Shown here one piece after another: positions 1-11,830 of a DNA stretch of 64,000 nucleotides. Source of the stretch: Hetaerina americana (taxonomy: Eukaryota; Arthropoda; Insecta; Odonata; Calopterygidae); NCBI GenBank assembly GCA_022747635.1, contig JAKTNV010000005.1, positions 46,271,513-46,335,512 on the forward strand, given 5' to 3'. Positions within the stretch are counted from its first letter, which is position 1. Each line of letters begins with the position of its first letter. The notes beneath the pieces were generated by a model. The model was not told the origin of the DNA, did not search any database, and saw nothing but the letters and a program-made list of their open reading frames with translations. The position numbers and the translations under genes were made by a program.

Positions 1-40
1 ATGGCGTGTGAAATTCGCACATCACGGTAGGGGGGGCCTA

Positions 41-55
41 CATATCTATACATAA

Positions 56-96
<41 letters not shown>

Positions 97-126
97 TAAA
101 TATATATATATATAGATATATATATG
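41..126. repeat. (TA)n microsatellite
   Basis: An almost uninterrupted run of alternating T and A, broken by single C and G substitutions and an AAATA step. It is a simple repeat with no coding content. Confidence 0.9.
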
Positions 127-527
127 CCGCGGTGTAAATTGGATGCATTTTTTTCTCGTCCCAGTATATTCAGAAAATATATTTCCTTAACCCGTTCGAT
201 TTTTGCTGCGTTTAATTTTAAACAGGGTCCCTTCTAAATTATAGGCGCCATCAAAAACAAAGGTAAGCATTACTAAGGGTTTAACTGACACTACGCCAAT
301 ATTTAAAGCAAACTATAAATCAAAATTAATAGTTGATACCGCCTCATCAATCAATGTTCTAGACCGAACTTCAATTTGAGAATAGCTGAACGTCAACATG
401 TTTATTACGCTAATAATTCATGACAACGTAAGATGATTACTTAAGGTATTCAATTTTTAACAGAAAAAAGTCTAAACAGAAGTCACTTGAACATTTTATA
501 TCATGACTTAAGCCTATGATATGGTGG
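127..527. other. No feature recognised
   Basis: AT-rich sequence in which I see no gene, RNA or repeat structure. Confidence 0.5.
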
Positions 528-660
528 CGTGATATAACGGTGGAAAGAGTGTTGGCTGAAGGACAATGGACCCCGAGTTTGAATTCTGTGTCTCCCGTAA
601 ATAGCTCCCTGCCCACTCACCTATTAGAAGTGTTTTAATGGATGGGGGGATTTGGGGCCA
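528..660 (+). mobile_element. Decayed tRNA-derived SINE
   Basis: The block aligns by eye with the better preserved SINE near 21.77 kb. Both share a GTGG-type start, a GTTGG stretch about 30 bases in, a degenerate B-box (AGTTTGAATTC against consensus GGTTCGANTCC) and then a tail containing AGC(C)CC and CCCACTCA. The A-box position (TGATATAACGG) departs from consensus, so the internal pol III promoter is probably inactive. No target duplication was found and the 3' limit is approximate. Confidence 0.5.
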
Positions 661-3290
661 GTTTATTTAAACACAACCTCCAGATAATGAAGAAGCATAC
701 TGCATTTTAAAGTACAATTACAATCCTGATGCCCATTAATACCAGAAGCAATGTGAAAACTTTTAATATTTGAGGAATTGAATTTTCCGATTAAAATGAA
801 AACACCGTCATATTCACAAACGAAAAGGATTTCTAAAAGCTTCTAAAGAAAAGTATATCCATTGCATTAATTCGATTATCTCAAACGGTAATGACATATC
901 ATGAAAAATTTCACTCTATCCTTCGTAAATTACAGCATTTATATGAACTTCAGAAGGAAAATCAATATAATTGAAAAAATAACACTTAAACGTTTTGAAG
1001 TAACTTCAGTTCTTTCACGGCTACGATAATTTCAGAAATATTATCATTTATGTTCATCTTGCTTTTATCAAATGCGTCACAGAGCGTTATTTCTCATGGA
1101 AAACTCAAATGTACTCGTAGATATCGATTTTATATCCTGGCAAGTTCAGTAAGTTTAAGTAAGCAGCAAGTAGTGACTTGAAAAAAGGCTCTTTATGTTT
1201 TTTACCTGTTACGTTAGAAACCGAAATGAAAACTATATTTTATTCTATGAGACATTACGATCGCCTTTTTACGGAAATATGAATTTTTATAGCCTTTTTT
1301 CTCATAAAATCTACCATATCATGTATTTATTTTTATATGATCCTCAACATTGGGATTGGATATGATAAATCCTACGATGGCAGCAAAAGTCACCAAACAT
1401 TTTTTCTGGCTTCTCATTGAGGAGATTATTATGAAGAACACTAGATAAGCCCAGCAGGAGTATTTTTAGCACTACTTATAGGGTAACTATTAATGCTTAG
1501 AAAATAAATGTCGAGCGTTAAAATCATTTTATCAAAAAAGGACATAAACAATGTCATAATAATTCCATGCATTCTAATCTAATAACTTTGCCATACATGG
1601 AAATTATTCCCATATGAAGATAAGACGACTGGTTAATGAGTTGACCACAACAAGGAAAAATTATTTAAATTAAGAAGTGCGAGTACTGCTGGCAATATTG
1701 ACATAAGAATGCATTTCTAAAATCATGGCGTTACCGAAAGCTCTCTTAGCAACTGAGCAGCAGAGGTCCTTATATTGGCACGCGGTTCAAGTTAATCCAA
1801 TATTACAGAGGTACATACATTCCCCGTCTGCTTTTATAACCTTAGGAAGGATATAACGCGCATGTTCCTCCCTCATCATCCTTCTGCTTGATGTATCTAC
1901 CATTTCGTGACCCTGGGGACTATATTTGCAGCGTGTATGCGTCCCACCGTCATCTGTTCCCTTTCCTCCGTTCATCCGCTTTATGCGTGCTATCCCGGCA
2001 CGAATACGTAGACCCTGATGAATTAAAGTATTCATGCGCTCCTGAAAGCGTGTCGCACCGTTGGCGAGAAAATACGCAGAGTTGCGGAAGGGAATACAGG
2101 CATGTGTGTGTACAGGAATAAAACGAGCTTAAGGGGGAAATAAAAAAATTAGGGTTGGGGAATATCGTTTATGGAGATGATTACCGGATCTGCCGATTAA
2201 AAGTCGTCAAGCACACGCGATCGATAATACTCCCACGAAGGAGCCTTCCGTCCAACTTCACGTTGATGTCATTCTGTCGTAGGTATGATGTGGTTTCCGT
2301 TGACTTGCTGGAATTCCACGGATATTTAGAAGAAAAGTAATGCATTATATTGGATACATATAGATTTAATAATATTTTAGTTCTTGACTGGGACAATAAA
2401 CTTTATAGATAAAAAAAGAAAATAATCTAGTAAAATAAAGAGTCCGGAGTAAAATCACATGGATAAATAAAATGCATGAAATATAGTAATATTAGAAGAG
2501 AATAACACGAAGGGTGGAATATACTATTAACAGGTTGTGGGACGAGGAGAAAGATATCTAGCAAATACTGCTGAAAAGATTTATTTCACTGATTAAATTG
2601 TGCAAATTTTTATACCCACGGCATAAAAAATAAAATATGGTAGAGAACCAAGGACATTTCATTATTAAACTGGAGGACTTGAGATGATCTAAGGTACAGT
2701 ATTGTCACTGCTTATTATAAAAATTCGAACATTTGAAATTAAACAATAACTTAAAATAATGAACATAACCATAGTAGTTTTAGGTGCAGGATTGTGGTTG
2801 AGGTAGATATTCAATTTAGGAAAGTGATTTTTTACGGAAGTAATGTTGATATAAAGATCTTTATTTCAAAGGAAAATGACAAGGATTCTTGATGTTAAAC
2901 GTGATAGAAAAAACGCTCAATCCGAAATTTGCAAACATTTCCGGAAGTTCGTCCAAAATGTTATTTTCTAGCAAAAAAATCCAAAGTTTCCCGGGTCCTA
3001 CCCATTTATTTATTTTCAATTTACAAATAATTTACAATTTATAAATAAATTGAAAACTAGAGAATTAGAGTTTCAATACAAATTGAGCTCACTAACAGAG
3101 ATACATTAACTCCTCTTTCATTTTCGTAAATTTTTTACACTTCTTAAGTAATGTCATCAGTCACAACAATCTTATCTAGAAAAATAAATATCTCCCTGCT
3201 AGATAAATAAACTAGTTTTGGCATTTTCAAATGGTTTTCTCAGTTATCTTTCATGTATTCTAAATGATGCTTTTAACCACTCAAGACAAC
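661..3290. other. No gene recognised
   Basis: AT-rich DNA with stop codons throughout. A somewhat GC-richer patch lies at about 1750-2130 and holds short overlapping open frames on both strands, none with a recognisable motif. Nothing else can be supported here. Confidence 0.5.
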
Positions 3291-3299
3291 CAACACTCG

Positions 3300-4350
3300 A
3301 GAAAATGGTAGAAGGAAAAATTCGGGAATCAGAAGTGAATGGGGAGTGAGATGGGGAAGGAGGATGTAGAATGTGGGGCATTCATTATATTAATCAAGAT
3401 GGTCGTGGACGCATTCCGGTATAGAAGGAGAAGCAAGAGGGGGTGGGGGAAATGAACACGCAGAGAAGAGACGGGTTAGGGGAGAGAGAAATCAAAAACG
3501 ATAATACGAAAACGGGATAGGTGGGTGGAGAGATGTGTATGCGCGTACGTAGGGCGGGAGACAGACCAGAGGGGGAGTGGGAACTCGAGGTAGGGAAGTG
3601 TGGGAGGAGGATAGACCGCGAGCAGGGGAGAGCAGCAGTCCGTTTGAGGCCCCAACAAACGTGTGCGTCGGCAGAAGTCGCGGGGTAAGAGGGGAGGGTG
3701 GCAGGGGTAGGAGAGAAGGGGTGGTCGTTGAGGGTGAGAGGGCGAGAGAGAGAGAGAAGGTAGCTGGCGGAGGAGCCCGTGAGAGAGAGAGAGTAGGGGA
3801 GTGGGAGAGAGAGAGAGGACGCAAGCCCCGCCCGGGGGCCTGGCATGGATCAATGCTGCGATTCGTCCGCACCCCTATTCTCCCCTATCCCCTCCTTACC
3901 TTCCGTTCCGTTTCGGCCCTACCCCAAAGGCGCCCCCAGCTCATTTCGCCCGGCGCGTAAGCCACACGCACGCCGAGCGCTCGCCTGCCCGCTCCACCCG
4001 ACCTGAAACCCAACAAGCGTCCTCTACTTTCCCCACCCTCCACTCCCATGCTACTTCCCCCACTCCTCCACCACCTTCCCCCCCGTAAATGCAAACACGT
4101 ACGCACACACGATCTCTCCCTCCGCACCCCCTCAACCTCCTCCTGCCTTAGCAATCTTTGTAGAGGTTGGAGCGGGAGAGAGAGTGTGTGGTGCGTGGGG
4201 GTGGGCGGTGCAGTAGGACTACGGAACACGGGAATGAGGGAGGTGATGCTGAGATGTGTTTTTTCTTTTATTTTCAAGAGTGAGAGGGAGGCGAAGATCG
4301 TTGTGCTACCCCCTGCATCCCGCTTTCCTCCTGCCCTTTATCGCTCACCC
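3300..4350. other. GC-richer island, purine-rich then pyrimidine-rich
   Basis: From about 3300 to 3838 the plus strand is strongly purine-rich, with dense GAGAG runs at 3739-3816. From about 3840 to 4140 it switches to pyrimidine-rich sequence with CCCC/CTCC tracts and CpGs, then returns to mixed sequence with another GAGAG run near 4175. Many overlapping frames stay open here on both strands. That follows from the low-complexity composition (Arg/Glu/Gly or Pro/Ser/Leu strings), so I do not call genes. GAGAG motifs are known binding sites of the insect GAGA factor; promoter or Polycomb-response function is only inferred. Confidence 0.6.
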
Positions 4351-4450
4351 ACCCACCATTGCAAATCTCATAGCGGTCTGCTGTGGCAGATATAGTAGGG
4401 ACGCCGTCATAACTGTACCCACTACGTTTGCGACGCCTGTTTACGTGTAG

Positions 4451-5682
4451 CGATTAATGCATGCAGAGGAGATTTAAAATTCACCACGAGGTTGAGGATG
4501 AAAAATGTTTGTCACGACCACTAAGGTTGACGGACAACGTGGGAAGTAGCATAATTATTCTACTTTAACTTTTTTGTGCTAGCTTAAACTCCTGAAAAGT
4601 CGGTATACTCTTCATATTGCATACTTTAACCTATAGAAATAAGTTATTAATTCCAAGTCATACAATTGAATATGGACATAGCAAGATGGCTAAATTAGTA
4701 CTTACTGCGTACTATGCATAGAATTACTAGACAGATTATCTATGTCGATGTTTATACGTATAATAAATACTAGGTGTGAAGTACTACGCATTTCTTAAAA
4801 AAATACGAGGCACCTATAGGATTAAATTAAATGTTCAACTCCCATTTCTGTTCAACTCTGTTATCCTGTTCCCAAATATATTTCTATTTCAGTAATTTAC
4901 GTGAAGCTTTCAAAAACTCACCTTACGCGTAACTCAATGAGTTTTTCAGATTTCTGTGTTCTGTGCTTGATTTTTTTCCTTCTTGTTCCGAATTCAATCA
5001 GAGTATTCAACAAGTACCTGAGTATGGGTTAAAGAGCATTTAAAAATACAAATTGCTTTAAATTACTTAAAAATGCCTTCAGCCAAGAAATTTCAATGCC
5101 TATGTATAAGCTCCCCAGCAATATCCTTTCATTATAAATACGAGTAAGAAGTATTAGAGAGTGAGAAGAGAAATCTCTCGTAAAGAGCGTTAGAAAGGCG
5201 TAGGTATTCCAATCTTCGTTTAAAAAAATCTAAATCGATTTCAAGAAATAACTTCAGTTATCATTTTTCGGCCATAAAATCTTCTGATCTCAGTTTCGTG
5301 ACTCAATGTCTTCAAAACCGAAAATAGGCATTTTTCAACTGCGAAAATCTATTTTTCAAGTGCATATAATCGTGTTTTGTTTTTTAAGAATCAGGGTATG
5401 TGATATATCATATCTTTATTCCATAGATAAACATATATTTTTATGTGAGGATATCAGGAAACTATTTTATGAGAATTATCAAATTAATACCAGAGTCTTA
5501 TCTGCAAACGCAAAAAAAGTTGCATACTATATTTAAGGGGTAGCTAGTAGAGGGTAGGTTTGGGGGTGATTTATGAAATTGATTGATATGCTTAACCGCT
5601 TTCAAAGAGATGAAAGATCCATGCACAATTCCTCTTCAATAATAGATAGAATGGGGAATATACTATTCCAGTCAGTGATTAA
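4451..5682. other. No feature recognised
   Basis: AT-rich sequence up to the mariner insertion. The 76-codon frame at 5306-5536 has no recognisable motif and is probably chance. Confidence 0.5.
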
Positions 5683-5711
5683 TACTACCTTGATCAAAAA
5701 GTTCCCGGAAT
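5683..5711 (+). repeat. Mariner 5' terminal inverted repeat plus TA duplication
   Basis: TA target duplication at 5683-5684, then the 27-bp inverted repeat 5685-5711. It differs from the 3' repeat at one base: G at 5701, where the reverse complement of the 3' repeat has T. In mariners this is a transposase binding and cleavage site. Confidence 0.93.
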
Positions 5712-7015
5712 AACCACCGTGTGGCGCTCCCATCGTTCCGATTTGAGTTCTGTTTTTTTGTTAAATTGGTACATCTGTTGTTGATATTCCCTTTAAATCT
5801 TAGTGTCATAACTTGACATTTGCAAAAGTTACGTAGCCAAGAGTACATCTATCTCTGTGTGTGTTGGCGATTTTTTACAATTGCAGAAATGGATTTAAAT
5901 TTGCAACAACGAACTTGTATTAAATTTTGCGTAAAAAACGGATTTAGTGGCGCACGGACGTTGGAAATGTTGGAAAAGTGTTTCGGCAACGATTCTCTAA
6001 AAAAAACGGTCGTTTACCAGTGGCACGAGCGGTTCAGAAGTGGTCGTGAGTCAATCGAAGATGATGAACGCAGTGGCAGACCATCGACATCGAAAGTCGG
6101 TGAAAAAATTGATAAAGTAAAAGAAATGTTGGTCAATGACCGCAAATTAACCATCAGAGAAATAGCGGAGGACTTGAACATTGCCTATGGATCCGCCCAA
6201 GACATTGTGGTTAATGATTTGGGTTTCCGTCGTGTAGCAGCAAAGTTGGTGCCAAAAGACCTCAATTTCATGCAAAAAAGAGACCGTGTTGACGTCGCAA
6301 AAGACATGATTTGCGAGGCTGAATCCGATCCCACATTCATCAAAAGGATCATTACTGGAGACGAGACGTGGGTTTATGAGTACGACACGCAATCCAGACA
6401 TCAGGCAAGTGAATGGCGTTCACCAAATGAGCCGAGACCAAAAAAACCACGTCGTTTTCAGTCAAAAAAGAAGGCAATGCTGACGGTTTTCATGGATTAC
6501 AACGGTGTAATGCATCATGAATTTTTGCCAGAAGGCCAGACAGTAAACAAAGAGTATTATTTGGGCGTTATGAGACGTTTGCGTGAAGCAATTCGCCGAA
6601 AGAGACCAGAAATGTGGGCAGAAAACTCGTGGATTTTGCACCATGATAACGCACCGTCGCACAGTGCTATCATTATTCGTAATTTTTTGACGAAAAATGC
6701 AACAAATACCATCCAACAGCCACCGAATTCACCTGATTTGGCTCCCTGTGACTTCTTTCTGTTCAATCGAGTTAAAAAACCATTACGGGGAACGCGTTTT
6801 AGCAGCCGAGAGGAAGTAATGGAAAAATCGCAGGAAGCACTGATGGACATACCGAAAACCGAATATAAAAAATGTTTCGAGGATTGGATCAAGCGCTGGC
6901 ATAAGTGTGTTGCAGTCGATGGGGATTACTTTGAAGGGGACAATATAGATTTAGATGAATAAACTTGTATTTTTAATTTTCTGAATAAATTCCGGGAAAT
7001 TTTTGATCAAGGTAG
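5685..7015 (+). mobile_element. Complete mariner (DD34D) transposon
   Basis: The element is 1331 bp and flanked by a TA target duplication (5683-5684 and 7016-7017), as expected for Tc1/mariner insertion. The terminal inverted repeats (5685-5711 and 6989-7015) begin CTACCTTGATCAAAAA and match at 26 of 27 positions. Between them lies one uninterrupted transposase gene on the plus strand. Length, repeats, target site and coding content are those of a full-length autonomous mariner. The near-identity of the ends and the intact frame suggest a fairly recent insertion. This is the best preserved element in the window and a plausible candidate for activity, though activity cannot be read from sequence alone. 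Confidence 0.95.
5889..6962 (+). CDS. Mariner-family transposase, 357 aa, intact
   Basis: The product is a cut-and-paste DNA transposase of the mariner family, acting in the nucleus on the flanking inverted repeats. I chose the ATG at 5889 (MDLNLQQRTCIKFCVKNG); the frame is open upstream to a TTG at 5820, but those 23 residues do not look like a mariner N-terminus. The N-terminal part carries the paired helix-turn-helix region, including YQWHERFRSGRESIEDDERS and a second motif around residues 90-105. The catalytic triad is complete: D158 in GDETWVYEYD, D253 in HHDNAPSH and D288 in SPDLAPCDFFLF. The last two are separated by 34 residues, the DD34D signature. The C-terminus has the usual WIKRWHKCVAVDGDYFEGD block. 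Length matches full-size mariner transposases (about 345-360 aa). No frameshift or stop was seen. No host promoter was identified. Confidence 0.95.
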   Translation: MDLNLQQRTCIKFCVKNGFSGARTLEMLEKCFGNDSLKKTVVYQWHERFRSGRESIEDDERSGRPSTSKVGEKIDKVKEMLVNDRKLTIREIAEDLNIAYGSAQDIVVNDLGFRRVAAKLVPKDLNFMQKRDRVDVAKDMICEAESDPTFIKRIITGDETWVYEYDTQSRHQASEWRSPNEPRPKKPRRFQSKKKAMLTVFMDYNGVMHHEFLPEGQTVNKEYYLGVMRRLREAIRRKRPEMWAENSWILHHDNAPSHSAIIIRNFLTKNATNTIQQPPNSPDLAPCDFFLFNRVKKPLRGTRFSSREEVMEKSQEALMDIPKTEYKKCFEDWIKRWHKCVAVDGDYFEGDNIDLDE

Positions 7016-7017
7016 TA
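6989..7017 (-). repeat. Mariner 3' terminal inverted repeat plus TA duplication
   Basis: Inverted copy of the 5' repeat (6989-7015), followed by the second TA at 7016-7017. The transposase stop codon lies only 26 bases upstream, a typically short mariner 3' UTR. Confidence 0.93.
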
Positions 7018-9300
7018 TTCACACACTGGCTTACAGAAAGGAGAGTGAAAAACCTCCCATTCAAAACAATTGCAGTTCTATGGATTGCTCGGTCAATATG
7101 GTGACATCCAAACGACTGTGATGCGAAGGAAGAGCTGCAGTGTCCATTAAATAAGAATCCAAGTATTTGTCACTTAAATAAATCAAGCGGAAGAATTGTG
7201 ATTCCGGGGAATATATTGTTTACGAAGAGCTTTTCTAAAAGCAGCTGCGATAGTATTTTTCTTAATTTAAGAAAAAAAATTATTATTGATTCACTGCCGA
7301 AGTTGATAAGAAATAATCGTGCCAAATCGGGTCAGGTAATATGTAGGATGTATGTCGTTTCCCATTCATCAAAAATAAAATGAAATTTGAATCCTGTCCT
7401 TCACAATATCTTTTCTTTTTATCATTTTTCGTTGCATTAGTAGAAACTTAAATATTATTAGTAATACCTCACCAAATAGTATTAATATAGGAAGATAAAC
7501 ATTGCAGCTACGCATCCTATATTAACAGTCTAAATAAATAAAGAATATTCTATTCCTGATTAAAACCTAACATTTTTCTAGGTTTTTAACGGAATGAAAG
7601 TACGAGTAAAACACAAGATCTGATTTCAGTGACATTTTTACCATCGTGAAAATAGTTACAGTATTTTCCGTTAAATTTTAATAAATTACTAAAAACATAA
7701 GCGTTTTCATACATTTTATGATTTTCTTTTAGGTCACGCACTCAGAAGATTAACATTTTGTTGTTCAAAATGAGTGGTTTTGAAATAATGTTCCTTCAAA
7801 TAAATTTGGTAAAATACATAAACGGGTGCCTAAAAATTATTTAACCTGCAAACCGGAATATCATGTTGATGATTTTTTCAATAATATGAGTAGTTTTTTG
7901 ATACATGATATCGTATTATAAGATATGTAAAATATCACCCATAGAAGAAAATATATAGTTTGAGCAGATAAACACAATGAAACACTTCATAGAAATATTT
8001 TTATTCAACGATAAAAGAATTGCATAGGAAGTGTAAAAGTAAAAGTTCTGTGAAGAAACTTTTAGATTATCCATAAAAAATGCATCCAATATTGAAATAT
8101 TTTTCTTGAATACTCTGAATCCTAATAATTATTGCATCGGAATACCGTTTATATAAACAAGATAACAATAGTTTTAATAAGATAGATAGATACTTAGGGG
8201 TGATTGTACGCTCCCACGTGAGTTAGCTGATTTTTTGGTTGCATTTAAGTTTTACTGTGCGTTAAGCATTTTAGGTCACCCATGCACTTTCGTGAGCAGT
8301 GAGCGTGTTCAGGAGCGAAGTCATGAAGAAACGCGGTTGTTCGAGAAATGGAGTCAGACCTAAAATTCTACAAGGGCAACAAAATATGAATGTCACCACA
8401 GCATCAATCACGATAGGATATCAGATATGCTTTGGAAACATCAACCACCATAGAGAATATAGTAACATCTAAACCTAGGATTCATTATTTTCTCTGGCCT
8501 TAGAAAACGTTAGACATGACATATTCAGTGTAAACCTGTACATGCATATACACCAATCGTTGCGTATGGTGTTTTTAGGCTTAATTATTCATGATTCTCT
8601 GGAATTCAAAGGTGATTCAAAGGTTTATTAATTACAGCCGCTAGAATAGAACAACTCATAGTAATTTACCGTAGACTATAGGCAGAAGTTTTTATAGAGT
8701 ATTTTTTCTAATACTTTGCTCAGAAATCTAACACATTTTTCGGAATAAATGAGTGAGAGGTTTCAAAACTGATTAAAATATGTATTTTTTATAATTTCTT
8801 TTTAAATATAAACAAAGCAAAGAGTGAAGTAGGTTAAAAGTTTAAATAAAGTTCTGAATAATCTGAAAAGAGAAATATTTATCGAATTATCATCACATTA
8901 TTTATGATTTGAAGAGGACGAGACAAGCCTCATGACAGTTATGTGACGAGCTTCTCTTAATTACATATAATACCTAACTATGAAAATGAACCTTGAAAAA
9001 CTTGATAATGATTGTAAAAATCAATGCTATCAACTTAATGGCGTGGCGTAAATATAATCCATTTGAATTGAGCTACAACGTATTTTATCTGGAGATACAA
9101 TGAATTTCAGCGTAAAATAACAGTGTTTATTATCATATTGCCTTAATGTATAACTAGAGGTACCCACGGTATGTTTCAAGACAAGGATCGGCCGTTTTAA
9201 AATTTAGAAATATCTCCACTCTTGGTTTAAAAAATAACTTAAATAAAACTCAGGACGGTTCCCAAAAAACACAGAATTTTTAGGCAATTGCTGAATTAAC
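7018..9300. other. No gene recognised
   Basis: AT-rich sequence with no coding or RNA structure I can name. A slightly GC-richer patch at about 8205-8420 has no recognisable content. Confidence 0.5.
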
Positions 9301-10060
9301 TCGATGAATTCCAGGCAGATTTTGACAGAAAGGTAAACACGAGAAGCAGGGAGGCAGCAGGCGAGTTTAGATGATTACGGGAGCGTACTCTGGAGAGGAC
9401 GAGTGTTGAAAATGAGTCACAAAGAGCGAAATCGTTTCACTTTAATCGAATCAAATAGCCTCGGATGGATGCTGTTGACAATGCGCTACGCCAAAACAGC
9501 TGTTTGCAGTGAGCGAATCCCTTGTCCAATATGGAGAGCGGGTGGGAAATCGCGCAGCCACACCACGGCCGGCCTGCAGGAGGGGATATTAATAGGAAAA
9601 CTGACAAAGACAGGACCGCATTAACCATTTCATCAGCGAGTGCGCACGAATCAAGAGCAAGAGGAAACCGCTTTTTGTAAGACGAGTGAATAACCGACTA
9701 ACGAAAAAGAGTTTCTGTTTACCTCTCACGATCCACTTTGCCAAGTAGTATGCGGCGCACTCAGAACAAGCTGAAGTTAATTGTTAGCTGGCGGATCAGA
9801 ATCTCTTCGGTTCCACTTAAATGCTGTTTGTTGAGGGGGAGTGTTATTGCTTTAACCGCTGCGTCAATCATTCAATTAAGCTCTTCCCTTCGATGGTGCA
9901 TATTCGTAATTTACCAGTGATGAACGGCGAATGAGCAACAAGCAAAATGCGAGCTTAATAGCTCGTGGCTGTGCATGCATCCGCACAACTTTGCGAGATA
10001 ATTCATTGAAGCCATGCGTATTCCATGGGTAAGCGCATGCAGAAATGGATGGTTTCAAAG
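9300..10060. promoter_or_regulatory. Candidate cis-regulatory module
   Basis: A block of balanced composition inside AT-rich surroundings, not low-complexity and not coding (short broken frames on both strands). Recognisable factor-type motifs occur close together: forkhead-like GTAAACA at 9333, AP-1-like TGAGTCA at 9413, the palindromic E-box AACAGCTGTT at 9495-9504, and Runx-like AACCGC at 9666 and 9854. Each motif is common by chance. The inference rests on their density and the compositional contrast. A conserved enhancer is the most likely reading; a non-coding exon or an old repeat is possible. Confidence 0.35.
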
Positions 10061-11440
10061 GGATAATATTTGGCTGATCCCAAATTATAATTCATATTTT
10101 CCCTATTCCATCCATTTTTTTTAACCTAAAAGAACTTAAAGTATTCTATTACTCCAACAACAGTTTTGGTTAATGCTGATTATTAGTAGCATTAAAAAAA
10201 AGAACCGATTGCCGTAGTGGTGATGAACTGAGAATTTTTCCGTGACTATCCATTGAAATCCATCCCAAATATTAGGATATTTAACTTATTAAAAAAAATA
10301 AAACCAGCTATCAAGGTGACATTAATGACAATATTACGATTCGCCTATGATTTTGTAAAACAAATTTCAAATAAAAGTAACTGACGGCTAAAAATCCTCC
10401 TTTTTAAGTTACCGCATATATTTTAATCTATTAAAAAATAGTACCTTGATAAGTACCTGAACATATAATTCCAAAATTTGAAAAGTGAACAACTTATGCT
10501 ACTGTTCGAAGAGTGGGTTTTTGTTTGAAGCGCGATGCGCAATGCGTTACACCAATTGTTTATGGTAAACTCAATAAAGGTGAGCTTATTTATAAAATAT
10601 GATTTTAATAATATTGAACAACTATTCCATTTTACGTAAGTATAGGTGAAATCAGTTTTTAGCTACTTCCAGACACGGAGTTTACCACAACCTGAATCTT
10701 AAGTCTCATGATTAATTGTCGTTTAATAAATGCCAGCGTTCCTTATGCGTTGATTTTAGCCAAATGTATTCATTATAAGTATAACCACGCAATTTTTTTC
10801 TTCGTAATCTGGCGTCTAACTGGCAACTTACTTTTATCTGTGAGAGTGTTTAAGGCAGTTCAATGTTAAGCATTAGTACCCTCATAAAGGCGAATGCAAA
10901 GTAACAGTGTTTAAGTCATTACAAACAATGCATTGTACCTTTTGCGGACAGTAAGATTTTTTAAGAAGGCAAGAGGAGTGCGGTGAGCTTAATGGGATGA
11001 AGTTTTGCAGAATTAGGGTGAAGGAAGCGTGGCCGGCAGATTGGAGTGTATGAATACTATCGAGAGTAAAAGCGATTTCACTCAGCATGGAGCTGCAACA
11101 AAGGAACAATGGAATCAATTCCCATAAAAATCAAGCGCTGAACTTCTTTTGCCACGGGAAGCATCTGATAGAAAGGGGTGATCCTTAGCCATTTAGAATA
11201 GTAAATTACATGACAAAAGGAACAATCCCGACCAATTCACGGGAGCTTTTCAATTCACAGTAAGTGACAAAAAATTGTACATTTTTTTGACTACGATCAA
11301 AATCATCACACATTATTATGCCTTATACAAAATGCACGTGATATTTCTGAAGCAAAATTGGTACTAAAAATGATAAAATTACACCAACAAAATGTAATAA
11401 ATTGTTGAGGTAATTAATAATTTGTGCACAAAAATTCTTA
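10061..11440. other. No feature recognised
   Basis: AT-rich sequence without recognisable genes. The short minus-strand frame at 10882-11118 has no family motif. Confidence 0.5.
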
Positions 11441-11448
11441 TTGTGCAT

Positions 11449-11545
11449 AAATTATTATATAATGTGTTACTTTATATTATATATAACATATTATATATAT
11501 ACATATGTATATAATACATGTATAAATTATATATATTTATATTTT
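11449..11545. repeat. Imperfect AT-rich simple repeat
   Basis: Degenerate TATA-type repeat with interspersed C and G. Open frames across it translate to Tyr/Ile strings and are not genes. Confidence 0.6.
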
Positions 11546-11740
11546 ATTATGTTGAAAATGGACAAAAGTTTATTCTCCATTAATATTCCTTCATTTCAGA
11601 GAAGCACACAGGAGTTGAGGAAGCACGTGAATAAGAGAAGCATGATTTCTCATTGCTTATTCAAATCAACTCTGTCACAAAAATCGAACTGGCCCCTCTA
11701 CCCTTATTTGTTAATTTCACAATGCTTTGTATTAATTAGG

Positions 11741-11830
11741 TGAACCCTACCCTCACCTATCAAACCAACTTTAACAGTACGGGTTAGGTGGTAGGTCTCA
11801 ATCGGCCCCCAAAAGAACGACTATCTATCT
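11741..11830. repeat. Short dispersed repeat fragment
   Basis: Shares the string CCCTACCCTCA, then TATCAAACC after a short gap, with the 3' part of the SINE region at about 21.99 kb. This suggests a fragment of the same repeat family. Its limits are uncertain. Confidence 0.35.

Noticed and set aside
3394..4277. Several overlapping frames of 95-150 codons on both strands
   Set aside because: They follow from purine/pyrimidine low complexity, encode Ser/Pro/Leu or Gly/Arg/Glu strings, and mirror each other on opposite strands.
5820..5888. Upstream extension of the mariner transposase by 23 codons
   Set aside because: Begins with TTG; the ATG at 5889 gives a normal mariner N-terminus and length.
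8205..8420. Possible transposase or SINE remnant
   Set aside because: Slight compositional difference only; no motif, inverted repeat or pol III box found.
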